Below the pieces are notes generated by a model, which did no database searches, was not told the DNA's origin, and worked only from the letters and a program-made list of their open reading frames with translations. Below, piece after piece: positions 40,540-49,557 of a stretch of 64,000 nt of DNA. The DNA lies in assembly GCF_001552155.1 (NCBI RefSeq), contig NZ_BCQQ01000022.1, positions 1 to 64,000 on the forward strand, in the 5' to 3' direction. This stretch comes from Actinomadura formosensis NBRC 14204. Lineage in GTDB: Bacteria > Actinomycetota > Actinomycetes > Streptosporangiales > Streptosporangiaceae. How positions within the stretch are numbered: position 1 is the first letter of the stretch; each line of letters starts with the position of its first letter. Made by a program: the position numbers and the translations under genes.

Positions 40540-41769
40540 TCAGCGGTGGAATCGCACCGGCATCGCCGTCCAGCTGTTGCGGATGATGTGGATCACCGGA
40601 GTGGCCGGCGCGGCGAGCTCGATGCGCGTGAACTCGTCCAGCAGCGCATTGAGCACGATCGGTGCCTCAAGGCGGACGAGTCGCGACCCCGCGCACACGT
40701 GCGCTCCGGCCGAGAAACTGAGGTGCTTGACGCTTTCGGCCCGGCTGACGTCGAAGCGGTACGGATCGGGGAAGACCGCCTCGTCACGGTTGGCGGCCAT
40801 GTACATCAGGTAGACGTGCTGACCTTCCCGGATGAGCTGACCGTTGAGCTCGGTGTCCGCGACAGCTGTACGCAGGAACGCGCGCGCGGGAGTGACCCAG
40901 CGAAGTGTCTCCTCGATCGCGAGAGGGACCAGCGACCGGTCATCGCGGAGCTTCTGCCACTGGTCGGGGTGCTGGGCCAGTTGATGGACCAGCCCGGCGA
41001 GCAGCGCGCGGGTCGTGTCGCTCCCGGCCGCCATCATGGTCATGGCGAACATGACGACGTTGGCCTCGGAGACCTTCTTCTGGTCCAGCTCCGCCTCTAG
41101 CAGGACGGTGAGCAGGTCCTCGCCACCGGGATTCTGCTTCTTGGCCTCGATGCTCTCGATGATGTACCGCTGGAGGCTCTGGAACTCGGTCGCCGCGGCG
41201 CGGAGCTCGTCGAACGTGAGGTCGGCGCCGAGCTTCTCCAGCTCGTCGCTCCAGTGCTGGACCCGCTTGACGTCGGTGTCGGGGAGTCCGATCAGGTGCG
41301 TCGCGGCGATGATCGGGACCACGCTCGCGCTGGGGATCCAGTCGACCACCTCGCCGGATCCGATCCCGCGGACCAGGTCGCGGACGACCTCGGTGAGCGT
41401 GCCCCGCATCCGTTCCAGTGCGCGGGCCGAGAACGCGGGGGCGATGACGCGGCGAAGCTCCTGGTGCCGGGGCGGGTCGGTGGTGCCGACCTGCTCGCCG
41501 CCCTTGGGGAAGAAGCTGTCGGTCAGCAGCTCGCCGCCGGCCTGGGCCTGGTACTTCACGTCGTTCAGGAACAGGCCCCTGGAGCTGACGAACTCCGACG
41601 GGCGGCGGGTCACGGCGTGGATGTCGGCGTGCCGGGTGAGGACGAACGTGTCCAGGGGCTCGTAGTAGTAGAAGGGCTGCTCTCTCCGCATCCACTCGAA
41701 CGTGGGCCACGGGTCGTCGAGGTAGAAGTGCGGGTCCTCGATCGGGACGGTTGGTGCGGCGACGGACAT
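40540..41769 (-). CDS. Cytochrome P450 (canonical)
   Basis: 409 residues, typical bacterial class I P450. The I-helix has AAGSDTTR with the standard acid-alcohol pair, the K-helix EETLR and the heme loop FSAGAHVCAGSRL with the thiolate cysteine. ATG at 41769 has GGAGG 8-9 bases upstream. The divergent ferredoxin gene at 41869 is its likely electron donor. Unlike the other P450 of this island it has no reductase beside it. The 99-base shared upstream region holds a GTTAC palindrome. Confidence 0.95.
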   Translation of the reverse strand: MSVAAPTVPIEDPHFYLDDPWPTFEWMRREQPFYYYEPLDTFVLTRHADIHAVTRRPSEFVSSRGLFLNDVKYQAQAGGELLTDSFFPKGGEQVGTTDPPRHQELRRVIAPAFSARALERMRGTLTEVVRDLVRGIGSGEVVDWIPSASVVPIIAATHLIGLPDTDVKRVQHWSDELEKLGADLTFDELRAAATEFQSLQRYIIESIEAKKQNPGGEDLLTVLLEAELDQKKVSEANVVMFAMTMMAAGSDTTRALLAGLVHQLAQHPDQWQKLRDDRSLVPLAIEETLRWVTPARAFLRTAVADTELNGQLIREGQHVYLMYMAANRDEAVFPDPYRFDVSRAESVKHLSFSAGAHVCAGSRLVRLEAPIVLNALLDEFTRIELAAPATPVIHIIRNSWTAMPVRFHR

Positions 41770-41789
41770 CTGCGCCCTCCGTAAATAGT

Positions 41790-41800
41790 GTTACTGTAAT
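41790..41800. promoter_or_regulatory. Palindrome between P450 and ferredoxin genes
   Basis: GTTAC-T-GTAAT, with a perfect TTAC-T-GTAA core, in an AT-rich 30-base stretch between the divergent P450 and ferredoxin genes. It is placed to control one or both promoters. No clear -35/-10 pair could be fixed. Confidence 0.4.
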
Positions 41801-41868
41801 CAACGTAATGAGGGTCACATTGGGTCGTCAAGAGTCCGTGGCCCGCCGTCCATCGACCGGAGAGGCGG

Positions 41869-42075
41869 ATGAGTCAGATGCAGCGTGTCGGAGCTGACCC
41901 CCGCGTATGCATGGGGTCCGGGCTCTGCGAACACATCGCGCCGACCCACTTCAAGGTGGAGAACGGCGCCGTGACCCTGATCGAGGAGGTCGTGGCTCCG
42001 GACCGGGAGGACGAGGTCACGGAGGCCGTCGACGCCTGCCCGACCAGGGCTCTTCGCCTTCTCTCGGGGCCCTGA
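41869..42075 (+). CDS. 3Fe-4S ferredoxin
   Basis: 68 residues. Cluster ligands: C14 and C20 in RVCMGSGLCEHIAP (C-x5-C, with serine where a fourth cysteine would be, hence 3Fe-4S) and the distal cysteine in DACPTRALRL. Such small ferredoxins carry electrons to actinomycete P450s. ATG at 41869 has GGAG six bases upstream; an ATG at 41878 is possible. Divergent from the P450 gene at 40540, its probable partner. Confidence 0.92.
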   Translation: MSQMQRVGADPRVCMGSGLCEHIAPTHFKVENGAVTLIEEVVAPDREDEVTEAVDACPTRALRLLSGP

Positions 42076-42156
42076 GCGCGTCCCTGGTCTGGATGACGGT
42101 CTCGGGTTCTTCGCCCTGCGGCCGGCCGGGCGTCGTTCACGGCCTTTGCAGGCGGT

Positions 42157-44766
42157 TCAGGTGGACGCGCTGTGGACGAGGTCGTGGACGGCCTCGCTCA
42201 TGGTGACCGGATCGATCTCGCCGAGCGGCACCGAGTCCTTCGGGGCATGGGCCGGGGCGGGGCCCGCCCACAGAACATTGATCTTCTGGTCCTCGCCCTC
42301 GCCGTACATGTAGTAGGAGAGGCCGGGGCTCAGGCCAGCCACGACGTACAGGCCCGCGGGGTCGCGCCGGGCGAGCCAGCCGCCCGCGAACTCGCCGGCC
42401 GCGTCCACGGACTCCCAGCGTCCCTGGGAATGACCCTTGGCCTTGCCGTAGGACAGCACCAGGCCCTCTACCCGGGCGAGCCGGTGCGCGGCGCGCTCGT
42501 CGGCCGTGAGCCGGTAGACGGGCCGTCCGAGCTGCGCGAACGGCTGGAGGATCTCGTAGCCGGCGAACAGTTCCGCCCAGGCGTCGAGGTCGTCCAGCAG
42601 GATCGGGTGGGCGATGCCGATGCGGGCGTCCGGCGCCGGGGTGAACGGGGCGCCGTCGACGTCGGCGCAGGTGCGGTCCTCGGCGACGCGGAAGGCGGTA
42701 CCGCCATCGGTGATCCACACCAGCCGGCGGACGATGTGCCCCATCAGCGGGTGGGCGACGAACAGGGTGCGGAAGTCGTCCGGCGTCCAGCTCCGCCGGG
42801 TGGTCATGGCCTTTTCGAGGCGCTTGATCTCCTGGTCGGCGATCGTCCGCAGGTCCTTCTTGAGGCCGGTGAACAGGGCGTGCGCGGCCGGGGCGAGGGC
42901 CGGATCGTCCTTGGGGCCGGGCTTGGGCGCGCTCTTGCGGACTTTGCCGTTCGGCTCCACGACCAGCGGGACGAGCTGCCGGTCGAAGGTCACGGTGAAC
43001 CGGCGCGGGCCGTAGTCCAGGACGAGGGCGCCCTGGGCGTCCAGGCCGAAGTCCGGGACGGCGCGGTCGGCCAGGGCGTCCGGGGTGATGCCGCGCGCGG
43101 CGGCGATCTCGTCGATCTTCCGGGTCGCCTTGGCTTTGAGCCCCTTGTACCTGCCCCGCCGGGTCAGCTCGAACAGGTGGGTGAGGGCGACGTCGGAGCC
43201 GATCTGGGCGAGGACGTCCAGTGCGGCGGCGGCCCGGCTGCCGGCGCCTTCGCCGGGCCAGATTTTGATCAGCGGGCTGAGCCGCCGCACCGTCGTGTCG
43301 TCGCCGATCAGGCCGAGCTGCGCCAGCGCCCAGTTGTGCCGGGTGGGCGCGCCGACCGCATACCAGCGCTGGAACAGCGCCCAGGAGAACTCGGCCAGCG
43401 AGTGCCGGTCGCAGAACTCGCGGACGGCCATGACATCGGGGGCCTTCTTGGCGAGCAGGTTCAGCAGGCACCTGGTCGCGTTCACGGGCAGTGCGCGGTC
43501 GCGGCCGCGGGTGAGGATCCGCGGAAGCAGCGCCGGGTCGGCCCAGTCCACCTTCGCGCTGTGGGCGGGCTTGCCCGCGAGCACGCCGGGCAGGTCGCCG
43601 CCGTCGGGGACCGCCGGTCGCGGCAGCAGCGCCTCGACGGCCCCCGAGGGCGGCGCCTCGGCCAGGCCGGGCTCGGTGTACAGCAGCCCGCGCAGCAGCC
43701 CGGCCGCTTGCAGGCCGCGGGTCGTGCCGTTGTCGGCCAGCGGCGCCAGCACCCGGAGCGCAAGCTCCGGATACCGTTCGGCCGCCTCCTGCAAGGCGGC
43801 GGGCACCCCCTTTTCACCCATGTGGTCGAGCAGGACGGGGAAGATTTCCTCGTCGGCGATCTCCAGGAGGGCCCGCACCACGATCGGACGCGTCTCATCG
43901 GCGTCGTCGTAGGGGTACCCGAGTGCCCTGCCGAGCAGCGGGAAAGCATCCGAGCCCAGCCCGTCGAGCAGCGTCCCGATCACGGCGGGGGTCACCGGTA
44001 TCCAGCCGATCCGGTTGACGTGCGCGGCCCTGGACAGCGAGCAGAGCACGTGTTCGTGGTCGAGGACGCTCAGGCCGGAGGGGTCGTCGAGGGACTCGTC
44101 CGTCCAGGCCCTCTCGGTCGGGACGAGATAGGAGGCCGTGCAGCGCCTCCAGGCGTCGCCGCGGTGTGCCGCCAGACGCGCGACGGCGTCGCGGTATTCG
44201 GCGTCGGGAGCCGCCGCCAGCAGCGTGCGGAGCCGCTTGACCACCGTGTCCCCGGCGATCCACCGGCCCGCGGCGACGTGGTCGTCGCAGATCGCACGCC
44301 GGATCTCGCCGCGCCATCCCCTGGGCGGGTCGTCGTGGGCGTAGGAGACGAGCCAGACGACACCGCCGGAGTCGGAGGTCATCGGCCGCGGCACCGGGCC
44401 GAGTTCGATGGAGGACACCTCGGTGACCGCGCAGGCGGCGAAGGCGAGCCCGTGGTCCAGTACCCAGGCGTCCAGGAAGGCCGCGCCGTCGACGTCCTCC
44501 AGGTACTTCACCGCCACCGCGGCGGCGGCCGCCGCGCCCGCCGGGTCGGGCTCGCCGTCCAGCCATGCCCGGACGGCCTTGCCGAGTTCCGGGACGGTGC
44601 GCTCGTGCTCCAGCATCTCCTCGGCGATCGGGCGTGCCACGCGCGCCCAGTCGCGCGCCCTCCGCGCAGCGTCCTCGTCCAGAACGGGCCTCGGCCCCGG
44701 GATGCCGCCGTGCCTCGGATGGAAGTGCTCACGCCACTCGACCGGAATGTTCACTCTCTTGACCAT
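42157..44766 (-). CDS. DUF4132-domain protein
   Basis: 869 residues, cytoplasmic. The C-terminal 300 residues match DUF4132: RFTVTFDRQLVPLVVEPNGK near residue 590, RTIADQEIKRLEKAMTTRRS and RTLFVAHPLMGHIVRRLVW. The middle part is alpha-helical with HEAT-like repeats (LLPRILTRGRDRALPV, VLAQIGSDVALTHLFEL). DUF4132 proteins, often linked with WGR domains or MolR, have no established biochemical role. No WGR domain or partner gene is present. Its frame has long shadow readings on both strands, but protein-like features occur only here. It lies outside the catabolic island. Confidence 0.85.
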   Translation of the reverse strand: MVKRVNIPVEWREHFHPRHGGIPGPRPVLDEDAARRARDWARVARPIAEEMLEHERTVPELGKAVRAWLDGEPDPAGAAAAAAVAVKYLEDVDGAAFLDAWVLDHGLAFAACAVTEVSSIELGPVPRPMTSDSGGVVWLVSYAHDDPPRGWRGEIRRAICDDHVAAGRWIAGDTVVKRLRTLLAAAPDAEYRDAVARLAAHRGDAWRRCTASYLVPTERAWTDESLDDPSGLSVLDHEHVLCSLSRAAHVNRIGWIPVTPAVIGTLLDGLGSDAFPLLGRALGYPYDDADETRPIVVRALLEIADEEIFPVLLDHMGEKGVPAALQEAAERYPELALRVLAPLADNGTTRGLQAAGLLRGLLYTEPGLAEAPPSGAVEALLPRPAVPDGGDLPGVLAGKPAHSAKVDWADPALLPRILTRGRDRALPVNATRCLLNLLAKKAPDVMAVREFCDRHSLAEFSWALFQRWYAVGAPTRHNWALAQLGLIGDDTTVRRLSPLIKIWPGEGAGSRAAAALDVLAQIGSDVALTHLFELTRRGRYKGLKAKATRKIDEIAAARGITPDALADRAVPDFGLDAQGALVLDYGPRRFTVTFDRQLVPLVVEPNGKVRKSAPKPGPKDDPALAPAAHALFTGLKKDLRTIADQEIKRLEKAMTTRRSWTPDDFRTLFVAHPLMGHIVRRLVWITDGGTAFRVAEDRTCADVDGAPFTPAPDARIGIAHPILLDDLDAWAELFAGYEILQPFAQLGRPVYRLTADERAAHRLARVEGLVLSYGKAKGHSQGRWESVDAAGEFAGGWLARRDPAGLYVVAGLSPGLSYYMYGEGEDQKINVLWAGPAPAHAPKDSVPLGEIDPVTMSEAVHDLVHSAST

Positions 44767-44929
44767 GGCCCTGCAAGCTAGCGAGCCCGGCCGACATTTC
44801 CGTTACCCGTGGTAGTCGGCCGGTTGAGGACGCCGCGGGTGGTCCGGCCCTGTCCGCTGATAGCGGTGCCGGCCGTGGGATCGGTCGCTACCGTGGGCAC
44901 ATCGGACAATTTCACAAGGGGAGCGCAGG

Positions 44930-45775
44930 GTGACCGACGACCGTGAACCAATGATCCGCGACGACATCCCCGCCTCGGCGCGGGTGTACGGATGGGCGCT
45001 GGGCGGCAAGGACAACTACCAGGTCGACCGTGACTTCGCGTTGAAGACGGCGCCCGCCTTCCCGGAGTCGATCGACATCAGCCGGCAGAACCGGCTGTTC
45101 CTGTACCGGGCCGTGCGCTACCTGGCGACCGAGGCCGGGATCCGCCAGTTCCTGGACATGGGCTGCGGGCTGCCCACCAACAACAACGTCCACCAGGTCG
45201 CCCAGCGGTTCACCCCCGATGCCCGCGTCGTCTACGTCGACATCGACCCCATCGTGCTGGCCTACGGCCGCGCGCTGCTGGCGGGGGACGGCTCCACCAT
45301 CGTGATCAACGCCGACTTCCGCGACCAGGAGGCCCTGCTGGCCCACCCCGACGTGCGGCGGCTGATCGACTTCGACGAACCGCTCGCGGTGCTCTTCCTG
45401 TCGGTCGGACACCACCTGACCGACGCCGACGATCCGCGCGGCATCCTGCACAACGTCATGGACCGTGCCGCGCCCGGCAGCCACCTGGCGTTCTCCCAGA
45501 TCGTCTGCTCCGACCCCGACCGGGCCGCCGACCTGGAGGCCCGGATGAGCGCCGCCGGCATCCCCTGGCAGAACCGCACCCGCGAACAGGTCCACGCGCT
45601 CCTGGAGAACGGTCTGGAGCCGGTCGAGCCGGGTCTGGTGAACCTCCTGCACTGGCGGCCCGATCCCGACCAGCCGCCGCTGCCGCCCGTCCCCGACGAA
45701 CTGGCCCAGTTCGTCGGCGCCTCCAGGATGGGGCGGGACATGTGCGAATACGGCGGTGTCCTCCGCAAACCGTGA
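44930..45775 (+). CDS. SAM-dependent methyltransferase, PF04672 family (first copy)
   Basis: 281 residues of the actinomycete-specific S-adenosyl methyltransferase family (SAV2177-like): the opening IPASARVYGWALGGKDNYQVD, the SAM motif FLDMGCGLPTNNNVHQVAQ and VVYVDIDPIVLAYGRALL. The motif before the C-terminus (GLEPVEPGLVNLLHWRPD) is also typical. Substrates are unknown. GTG at 44930 has AGGGGAG six bases upstream. Its end is nine bases from the convergent aldolase gene. A second member lies at 54903. Confidence 0.92.
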   Translation: MTDDREPMIRDDIPASARVYGWALGGKDNYQVDRDFALKTAPAFPESIDISRQNRLFLYRAVRYLATEAGIRQFLDMGCGLPTNNNVHQVAQRFTPDARVVYVDIDPIVLAYGRALLAGDGSTIVINADFRDQEALLAHPDVRRLIDFDEPLAVLFLSVGHHLTDADDPRGILHNVMDRAAPGSHLAFSQIVCSDPDRAADLEARMSAAGIPWQNRTREQVHALLENGLEPVEPGLVNLLHWRPDPDQPPLPPVPDELAQFVGASRMGRDMCEYGGVLRKP

Positions 45776-45784
45776 CGAGGGCGG

Positions 45785-46426
45785 TCATCGGGCGGCCGCG
45801 ACGGCGGCGAGGAGGCGCCCCGCCCGGTCCGCCAGTTCGACCAGGGAGCCGCCGTCGAGGGCGTCGCCGAGCAGCGAGCCGCCGGCGCCGACCGCGAGGG
45901 CGCCCGCCGCGATGTAGCCGGCGGCGTCGTCGGGCCCGATGCCGCCCGCCGGCAGCAGGAGGACGTCCCGGAACGGGGCGCGGAGGTCGCGCAGGTACCG
46001 CGGCCCGAACACGCGGGCCGGGAACACCTTGACGGCGGTGGCGCCGAGATCCCAGGCACGGGCGACCTCGGTCGGGGTGAGGGCGCCCGGGTAGTAGGCG
46101 ATGCCGTGCTCGCGCGCCACCGCCGCGACCTCCTCGCGGGTGTCGGCGGCGCCGAGGAACGACGCGCCCGCGGCCACGGCGGCGGACGCCTCGGCGGCCG
46201 TCCGGACCGTTCCGGCGCCGAGTTCGACACCGGCGGGCAGCCGGTCCCGGGCGGCGCGCAGCGCGTCCGGCGCGCCCGGGGCGTTCAGCGTGATCTCCAG
46301 GCAGCGGACGCCGGCCGCGACGAGGGTGTCCAGGACGGCGGGGACGCGGCCGGGGCGGGTGCCGTGCACGACCGCGACGACTCCGGTCGCCGTGAGCGCG
46401 TCTCCCGGCGCCAAGCGGGGACTCAT
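45785..46426 (-). CDS. eda: 2-dehydro-3-deoxyphosphogluconate / 4-hydroxy-2-oxoglutarate aldolase
   Basis: 213 residues of the class I KDPG aldolase family. VVAVVHGTRPGRVPAVLDTL opens the barrel. LEITLNAPGAPDALR carries the catalytic glutamate, and the Schiff-base lysine is in LGATAVKVFPARVFGPRYLR. GGIGPDDAAGYIAAGALAVG forms the phosphate-binding loops. It cleaves KDPG to pyruvate and glyceraldehyde 3-phosphate, or a related 2-keto-3-deoxy sugar acid. It lacks other Entner-Doudoroff genes nearby, so a role in a different sugar acid pathway is possible. Confidence 0.9.
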   Translation of the reverse strand: MSPRLAPGDALTATGVVAVVHGTRPGRVPAVLDTLVAAGVRCLEITLNAPGAPDALRAARDRLPAGVELGAGTVRTAAEASAAVAAGASFLGAADTREEVAAVAREHGIAYYPGALTPTEVARAWDLGATAVKVFPARVFGPRYLRDLRAPFRDVLLLPAGGIGPDDAAGYIAAGALAVGAGGSLLGDALDGGSLVELADRAGRLLAAVAAAR

Positions 46427-46649
46427 GGTCGTCCTCCCAGAGGTACGTGCGGATCAGGTCGCCGGGGCGCGGCGGCGGCCCGTCCGCTCCACGGTCGTCC
46501 ATCCCGTACCCCGTGAGCCGGACCCATTTCAGTTCGGCGAGCCGCTCAAGGCTCGCGGCGTACTCGGGCACGCGCGTGTCATGCGGGTTTTGCGGCGAGA
46601 ACCGGCCGCCGGTGAACCTCTTATTAGAGCCTCGCCATTTGGTGATCAA
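46427..46649 (-). pseudogene. Unrecognised reading, probably 5' part of a truncated gene
   Basis: About 74 codons look protein-like: ITKWRGSNKRFTGGRFSPQN, then PEYAASLERLAELKWVRLTG and DLIRTYLWEDD. In this frame there is no stop before the aldolase gene begins, and the rest of the frame (to 45456) is an out-of-frame shadow of that gene. Either the true 3' end was lost or a frameshift near 46430 removed a stop that would have overlapped the aldolase ATG (ATGA). No family recognised. Confidence 0.35.
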
Positions 46650-46709
46650 GAAAATCGCCGCACGCCGGGCTTAAATACGACCGGAAAGGCTCGCCATACA
46701 GAAAAGGCT

Positions 46710-46740
46710 CGGGGCCGGACCATTGTGCGGTCCGGCCCCG
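46710..46740 (-). terminator. Terminator of the collagenase gene
   Basis: Perfect 12-bp stem CGGGGCCGGACC/GGTCCGGCCCCG with a seven-base loop, 27 bases beyond the stop on the minus strand and followed there by AGCCTTTTCTG. Confidence 0.85.
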
Positions 46741-46767
46741 ATTGGGGTTTCAGCTACGAGTCAGAGC

Positions 46768-49332
46768 TCAGAACTGAGTCTGCACCGTGACCCCGCTGAA
46801 GGCGTTCTTTCCGTAGAGGGTGATGTAGTGGTAGCCGGCGGCCGGGCTGGCGACCGTGATGGACTCGTTGTTGCCGGCGTTGATGGACCGCTTGGTGTAG
46901 CTGGTCTCAGTGGCCCACGTGCTGCCGTTGTAGTACATGTCGGCGTCACCCGTCCCACCGGACGAGGTGATGGTCAGCGAGCTGACGCCCGACGGGACGT
47001 ACAGGTACATGTAGTACAGGTCGCCCTGGGCACCCGACAGGTTGCTGCGCTTGCAGTTCCGGTCGAGCTGGCGGGCGTCGGTGCCGGTGCACTCGGTGCC
47101 GCCGCCTCCGCCGCCGCCACCGGCGGCCACGGCGACCTGCTGGGACGTGGTGCCGGTGGCACCGCCGTTGTCGGTCACCGTGAGGGAGACGGTGTAGGTG
47201 CCGTCGGCCCCGAAGGTGTGGGACGGGTTCGCCGCCGTCGAGGTGGCGCCGTCACCGAAGTCCCAGCGGCGGGAAGCGATCGTGCCGTCGCTGTCGGTGG
47301 ACTGGTCGGTGAAGGAGACCCCGAGACCGTTCGCGGAGTAGGTGAACCGGGCGGACGGCGCCTGGTTGCCGCCACCGCCGCCACCGCCGGCGCAGGCACC
47401 CGACGCGCACGCGGCGAGCCAGGTCCACCAGTCGCTGTCGTAGCGGCTGCCGATCGTGCTGGTCAGGAACGTACGGGCGGCGTTCCAGTTACCGCTCCGG
47501 TAGTAGCCGAGCACCGTGGCGATGTCGTTCGGGTGCTTCTCGAACATGTACCGCACCGCCAGGTAGCCCCAGTAGTAGATGCGGGTCGTGTCGTGGCTGT
47601 AGGTGGTGTCGAACAGGGTGCTGAGCGCGTAGGTCCTGTTGGCGGCCTGCGCGATCGCCGAGTCGTTGACCACCTGGCGGTAGGAGTAGGAGACGTACTC
47701 GGCGAATCCTTCGATCCACCAGATGGTCGGCGTGGTGACGTTGGAGTTGAAGTCTCCGTACATGTCGAACCGGCCATCGAGGTAGTGCGTGTACTCGTGG
47801 TTGAGGTTCCAGATCTGGAAGGTGGGACGCACCCACTCGGCCTCGTAGGCGATGAACCTCGGCTGGTTGCCGGCCGCGGCGGGGTCGCCCTCCAGGTACA
47901 TGCCACCGTTGTTGGTGTCGATGCCGAACATCGCACCGGCGTACGTCTGGTAGTCGGTGCTGGAGTTGAAGACGCAGACCTCGATCGTGCTGTTGTTGTC
48001 GTTCGCGACGGGCCTGTTCCCGTCCTTCACGAGGCTGTGGAAGTAGGCGTCCTGGTTCGTCAGGCTGGCGCAGCTCTGCTGCAGCTCCGACGAGGTCATG
48101 TCCTGCGCCCGGATCTTGATGCTGGAGCTGCAGGTGTAGTTGATCGTCAGGACGCTCGCCGCGAGCCGCTGCGAAAGGTTGCACGTGTCGTAGTACGTGC
48201 AGTTCGCCTTGTCGTAGGAGTCGGTCATCTCGGCGACACCGACCCACAGCGGGGCGGTCGGGCCGGTGATGGCGCTCTGGCCGAGCAGGCCCTTGGCCTG
48301 GGGCCTGACCGTGCTCTGGAGTGCGGTGTGCTGGAGGAACCGGGCCAGCTCACGTCCGGCGTTGGACGCCAGGTAGCTGCGGTCGGTGCTGAGCAGCGAA
48401 AGGTGGCTGGTGGCGAAGTTGTTGAGCGTGGTGAGGACGCTCGGGTCCGACTGGACCGCGGTGACGAACTCCGGCACCTGGTGGCCGCGGAACAGCACCG
48501 TGTAGACGTTGTTGACCGCGTTGAGCATCCACCAGGACGCGTCGTAGGAGCTGTTGTAGCCGGTCAGGAGCCGCTTGATCACGTAGATGTAGCGGGCGTT
48601 CTCCTCGGCGCTGTCGATCAGCGTGACCGCCTCGGCGAGGACCTCGCCGTTGGCGTCACTGACCGTCGACGACTTGGCGTTGCCGAAGAAGGCGTCCAGG
48701 CCGGACTGGATCGCGGCCTTCAGCGACGGGCCGTAGGTCCCCACGGTGGAGGAGTTGTACCAGTGGACGTAGTAACCGGCGCGCAGGTACAGCACGAGCT
48801 GGGCGGTGCCGCCGGTGTTGTCACCGGTGTAGTAGAGCCCGTTGTCGCGCAGCCCGTACGCGACGCTCGTCATCTGCGACTCGCGGAACGCGTAGTAGGC
48901 GTCCGTGCCGGTCAGGCTGAACAGCGAGTTGATGCAGTCGGTCGTCGACGCCTTGATCTGCTGAACAAGGGCGCTACCGGAGCGGCTGGTGAAGTCGCTC
49001 GCGCTGCACGTGGCGGCCGCCTTGGTGGTGGCGGTCGCGCCCTTCGCGCCCTTCTTCGTGACGTTCTTCATGGACGGACGCTGGTGCTTCGCCGGCTTGC
49101 GAGGCAGGTCCAGGTCGGTCTTCAGCGCGTCCTTGTTGGCGGCCAGCGGCGGGCGGTCCTTGGCCTGGAGCGGGGTCTTCTGGACGTGCTTGGCATCGTC
49201 ACCGCCGAGCCGCGCGCTGATGGGCGGGGGCTTCGGAGCGGCGTCGGCGGCGGGCGCGGCCATGACGGCCGCGCCGAGAGCGACCGCCACCGACGCCACC
49301 AGGCATCGGGCTGATCTGCGTCTGTTACTCAC
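46768..49332 (-). CDS. Secreted M9-type (collagenase-like) metalloprotease with PKD and PPC domains
   Basis: 854 residues. Signal peptide (RCLVASVAVALGAAVMAAPA, cleavage near residue 31), a basic linker, then a helical activator region. The catalytic part has zinc ligands H512 and H516 in HEYTHYLDGRF and a probable third ligand E541 in WWIEGFAEYVS. A PKD domain (about 655-735; DFGDGATSTAANPSHTFGAD) and a PPC domain (about 750-854) follow, joined by glycine runs; both usually bind substrate. GTG at 49332 has GGAGGAAA six bases upstream; a start at 49398 would spoil the signal peptide. Likely degrades collagen-like or other extracellular protein for nutrition. Confidence 0.93.
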   Translation of the reverse strand: MSNRRRSARCLVASVAVALGAAVMAAPAADAAPKPPPISARLGGDDAKHVQKTPLQAKDRPPLAANKDALKTDLDLPRKPAKHQRPSMKNVTKKGAKGATATTKAAATCSASDFTSRSGSALVQQIKASTTDCINSLFSLTGTDAYYAFRESQMTSVAYGLRDNGLYYTGDNTGGTAQLVLYLRAGYYVHWYNSSTVGTYGPSLKAAIQSGLDAFFGNAKSSTVSDANGEVLAEAVTLIDSAEENARYIYVIKRLLTGYNSSYDASWWMLNAVNNVYTVLFRGHQVPEFVTAVQSDPSVLTTLNNFATSHLSLLSTDRSYLASNAGRELARFLQHTALQSTVRPQAKGLLGQSAITGPTAPLWVGVAEMTDSYDKANCTYYDTCNLSQRLAASVLTINYTCSSSIKIRAQDMTSSELQQSCASLTNQDAYFHSLVKDGNRPVANDNNSTIEVCVFNSSTDYQTYAGAMFGIDTNNGGMYLEGDPAAAGNQPRFIAYEAEWVRPTFQIWNLNHEYTHYLDGRFDMYGDFNSNVTTPTIWWIEGFAEYVSYSYRQVVNDSAIAQAANRTYALSTLFDTTYSHDTTRIYYWGYLAVRYMFEKHPNDIATVLGYYRSGNWNAARTFLTSTIGSRYDSDWWTWLAACASGACAGGGGGGGNQAPSARFTYSANGLGVSFTDQSTDSDGTIASRRWDFGDGATSTAANPSHTFGADGTYTVSLTVTDNGGATGTTSQQVAVAAGGGGGGGGTECTGTDARQLDRNCKRSNLSGAQGDLYYMYLYVPSGVSSLTITSSGGTGDADMYYNGSTWATETSYTKRSINAGNNESITVASPAAGYHYITLYGKNAFSGVTVQTQF

Positions 49333-49500
49333 GGGGGATTTCCTCCGGGGGTCATCCGGCAGGTACCGGATGGGTTCGCAGGGGCTCCGGGGGTCCAACT
49401 CCCGGAGGGTCGAAGGAAAGCGTGCGCCCGCAGTGTGCGGAGTGGATTCGCGCCGTGGTCATATCAGGTCCCATCGATCTGGGTTATGGACCTCTCACCC

Positions 49501-49530
49501 TTGACAATGGCTGAAATTTCACACTGCAAT
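49501..49530 (+). promoter_or_regulatory. Possible promoter of the TAP-like peptidase gene
   Basis: TTGACA (49501-49506) is a consensus -35. The best -10 is TGCAAT (49525-49530) at an 18-base spacing. The start codon is 28 bases further on, behind AGGAGG. The 49333-49500 stretch to the divergent protease gene shows nothing else. Confidence 0.45.
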
Positions 49531-49557
49531 TGCACGTCCCCCCTTCAGGAGGTATCT

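Noticed and set aside
42172-44781. Open reading of 869 codons on the plus strand opposite the DUF4132 gene
   Set aside because: Exactly antisense to the DUF4132 gene, with biased Gly/Arg/Val content and no domains.
46723-49314. Open reading of 863 codons opposite the collagenase-like gene
   Set aside because: Antisense shadow rich in Val, Gly and Arg; the minus strand has signal peptide, HEYTH, PKD and PPC domains.
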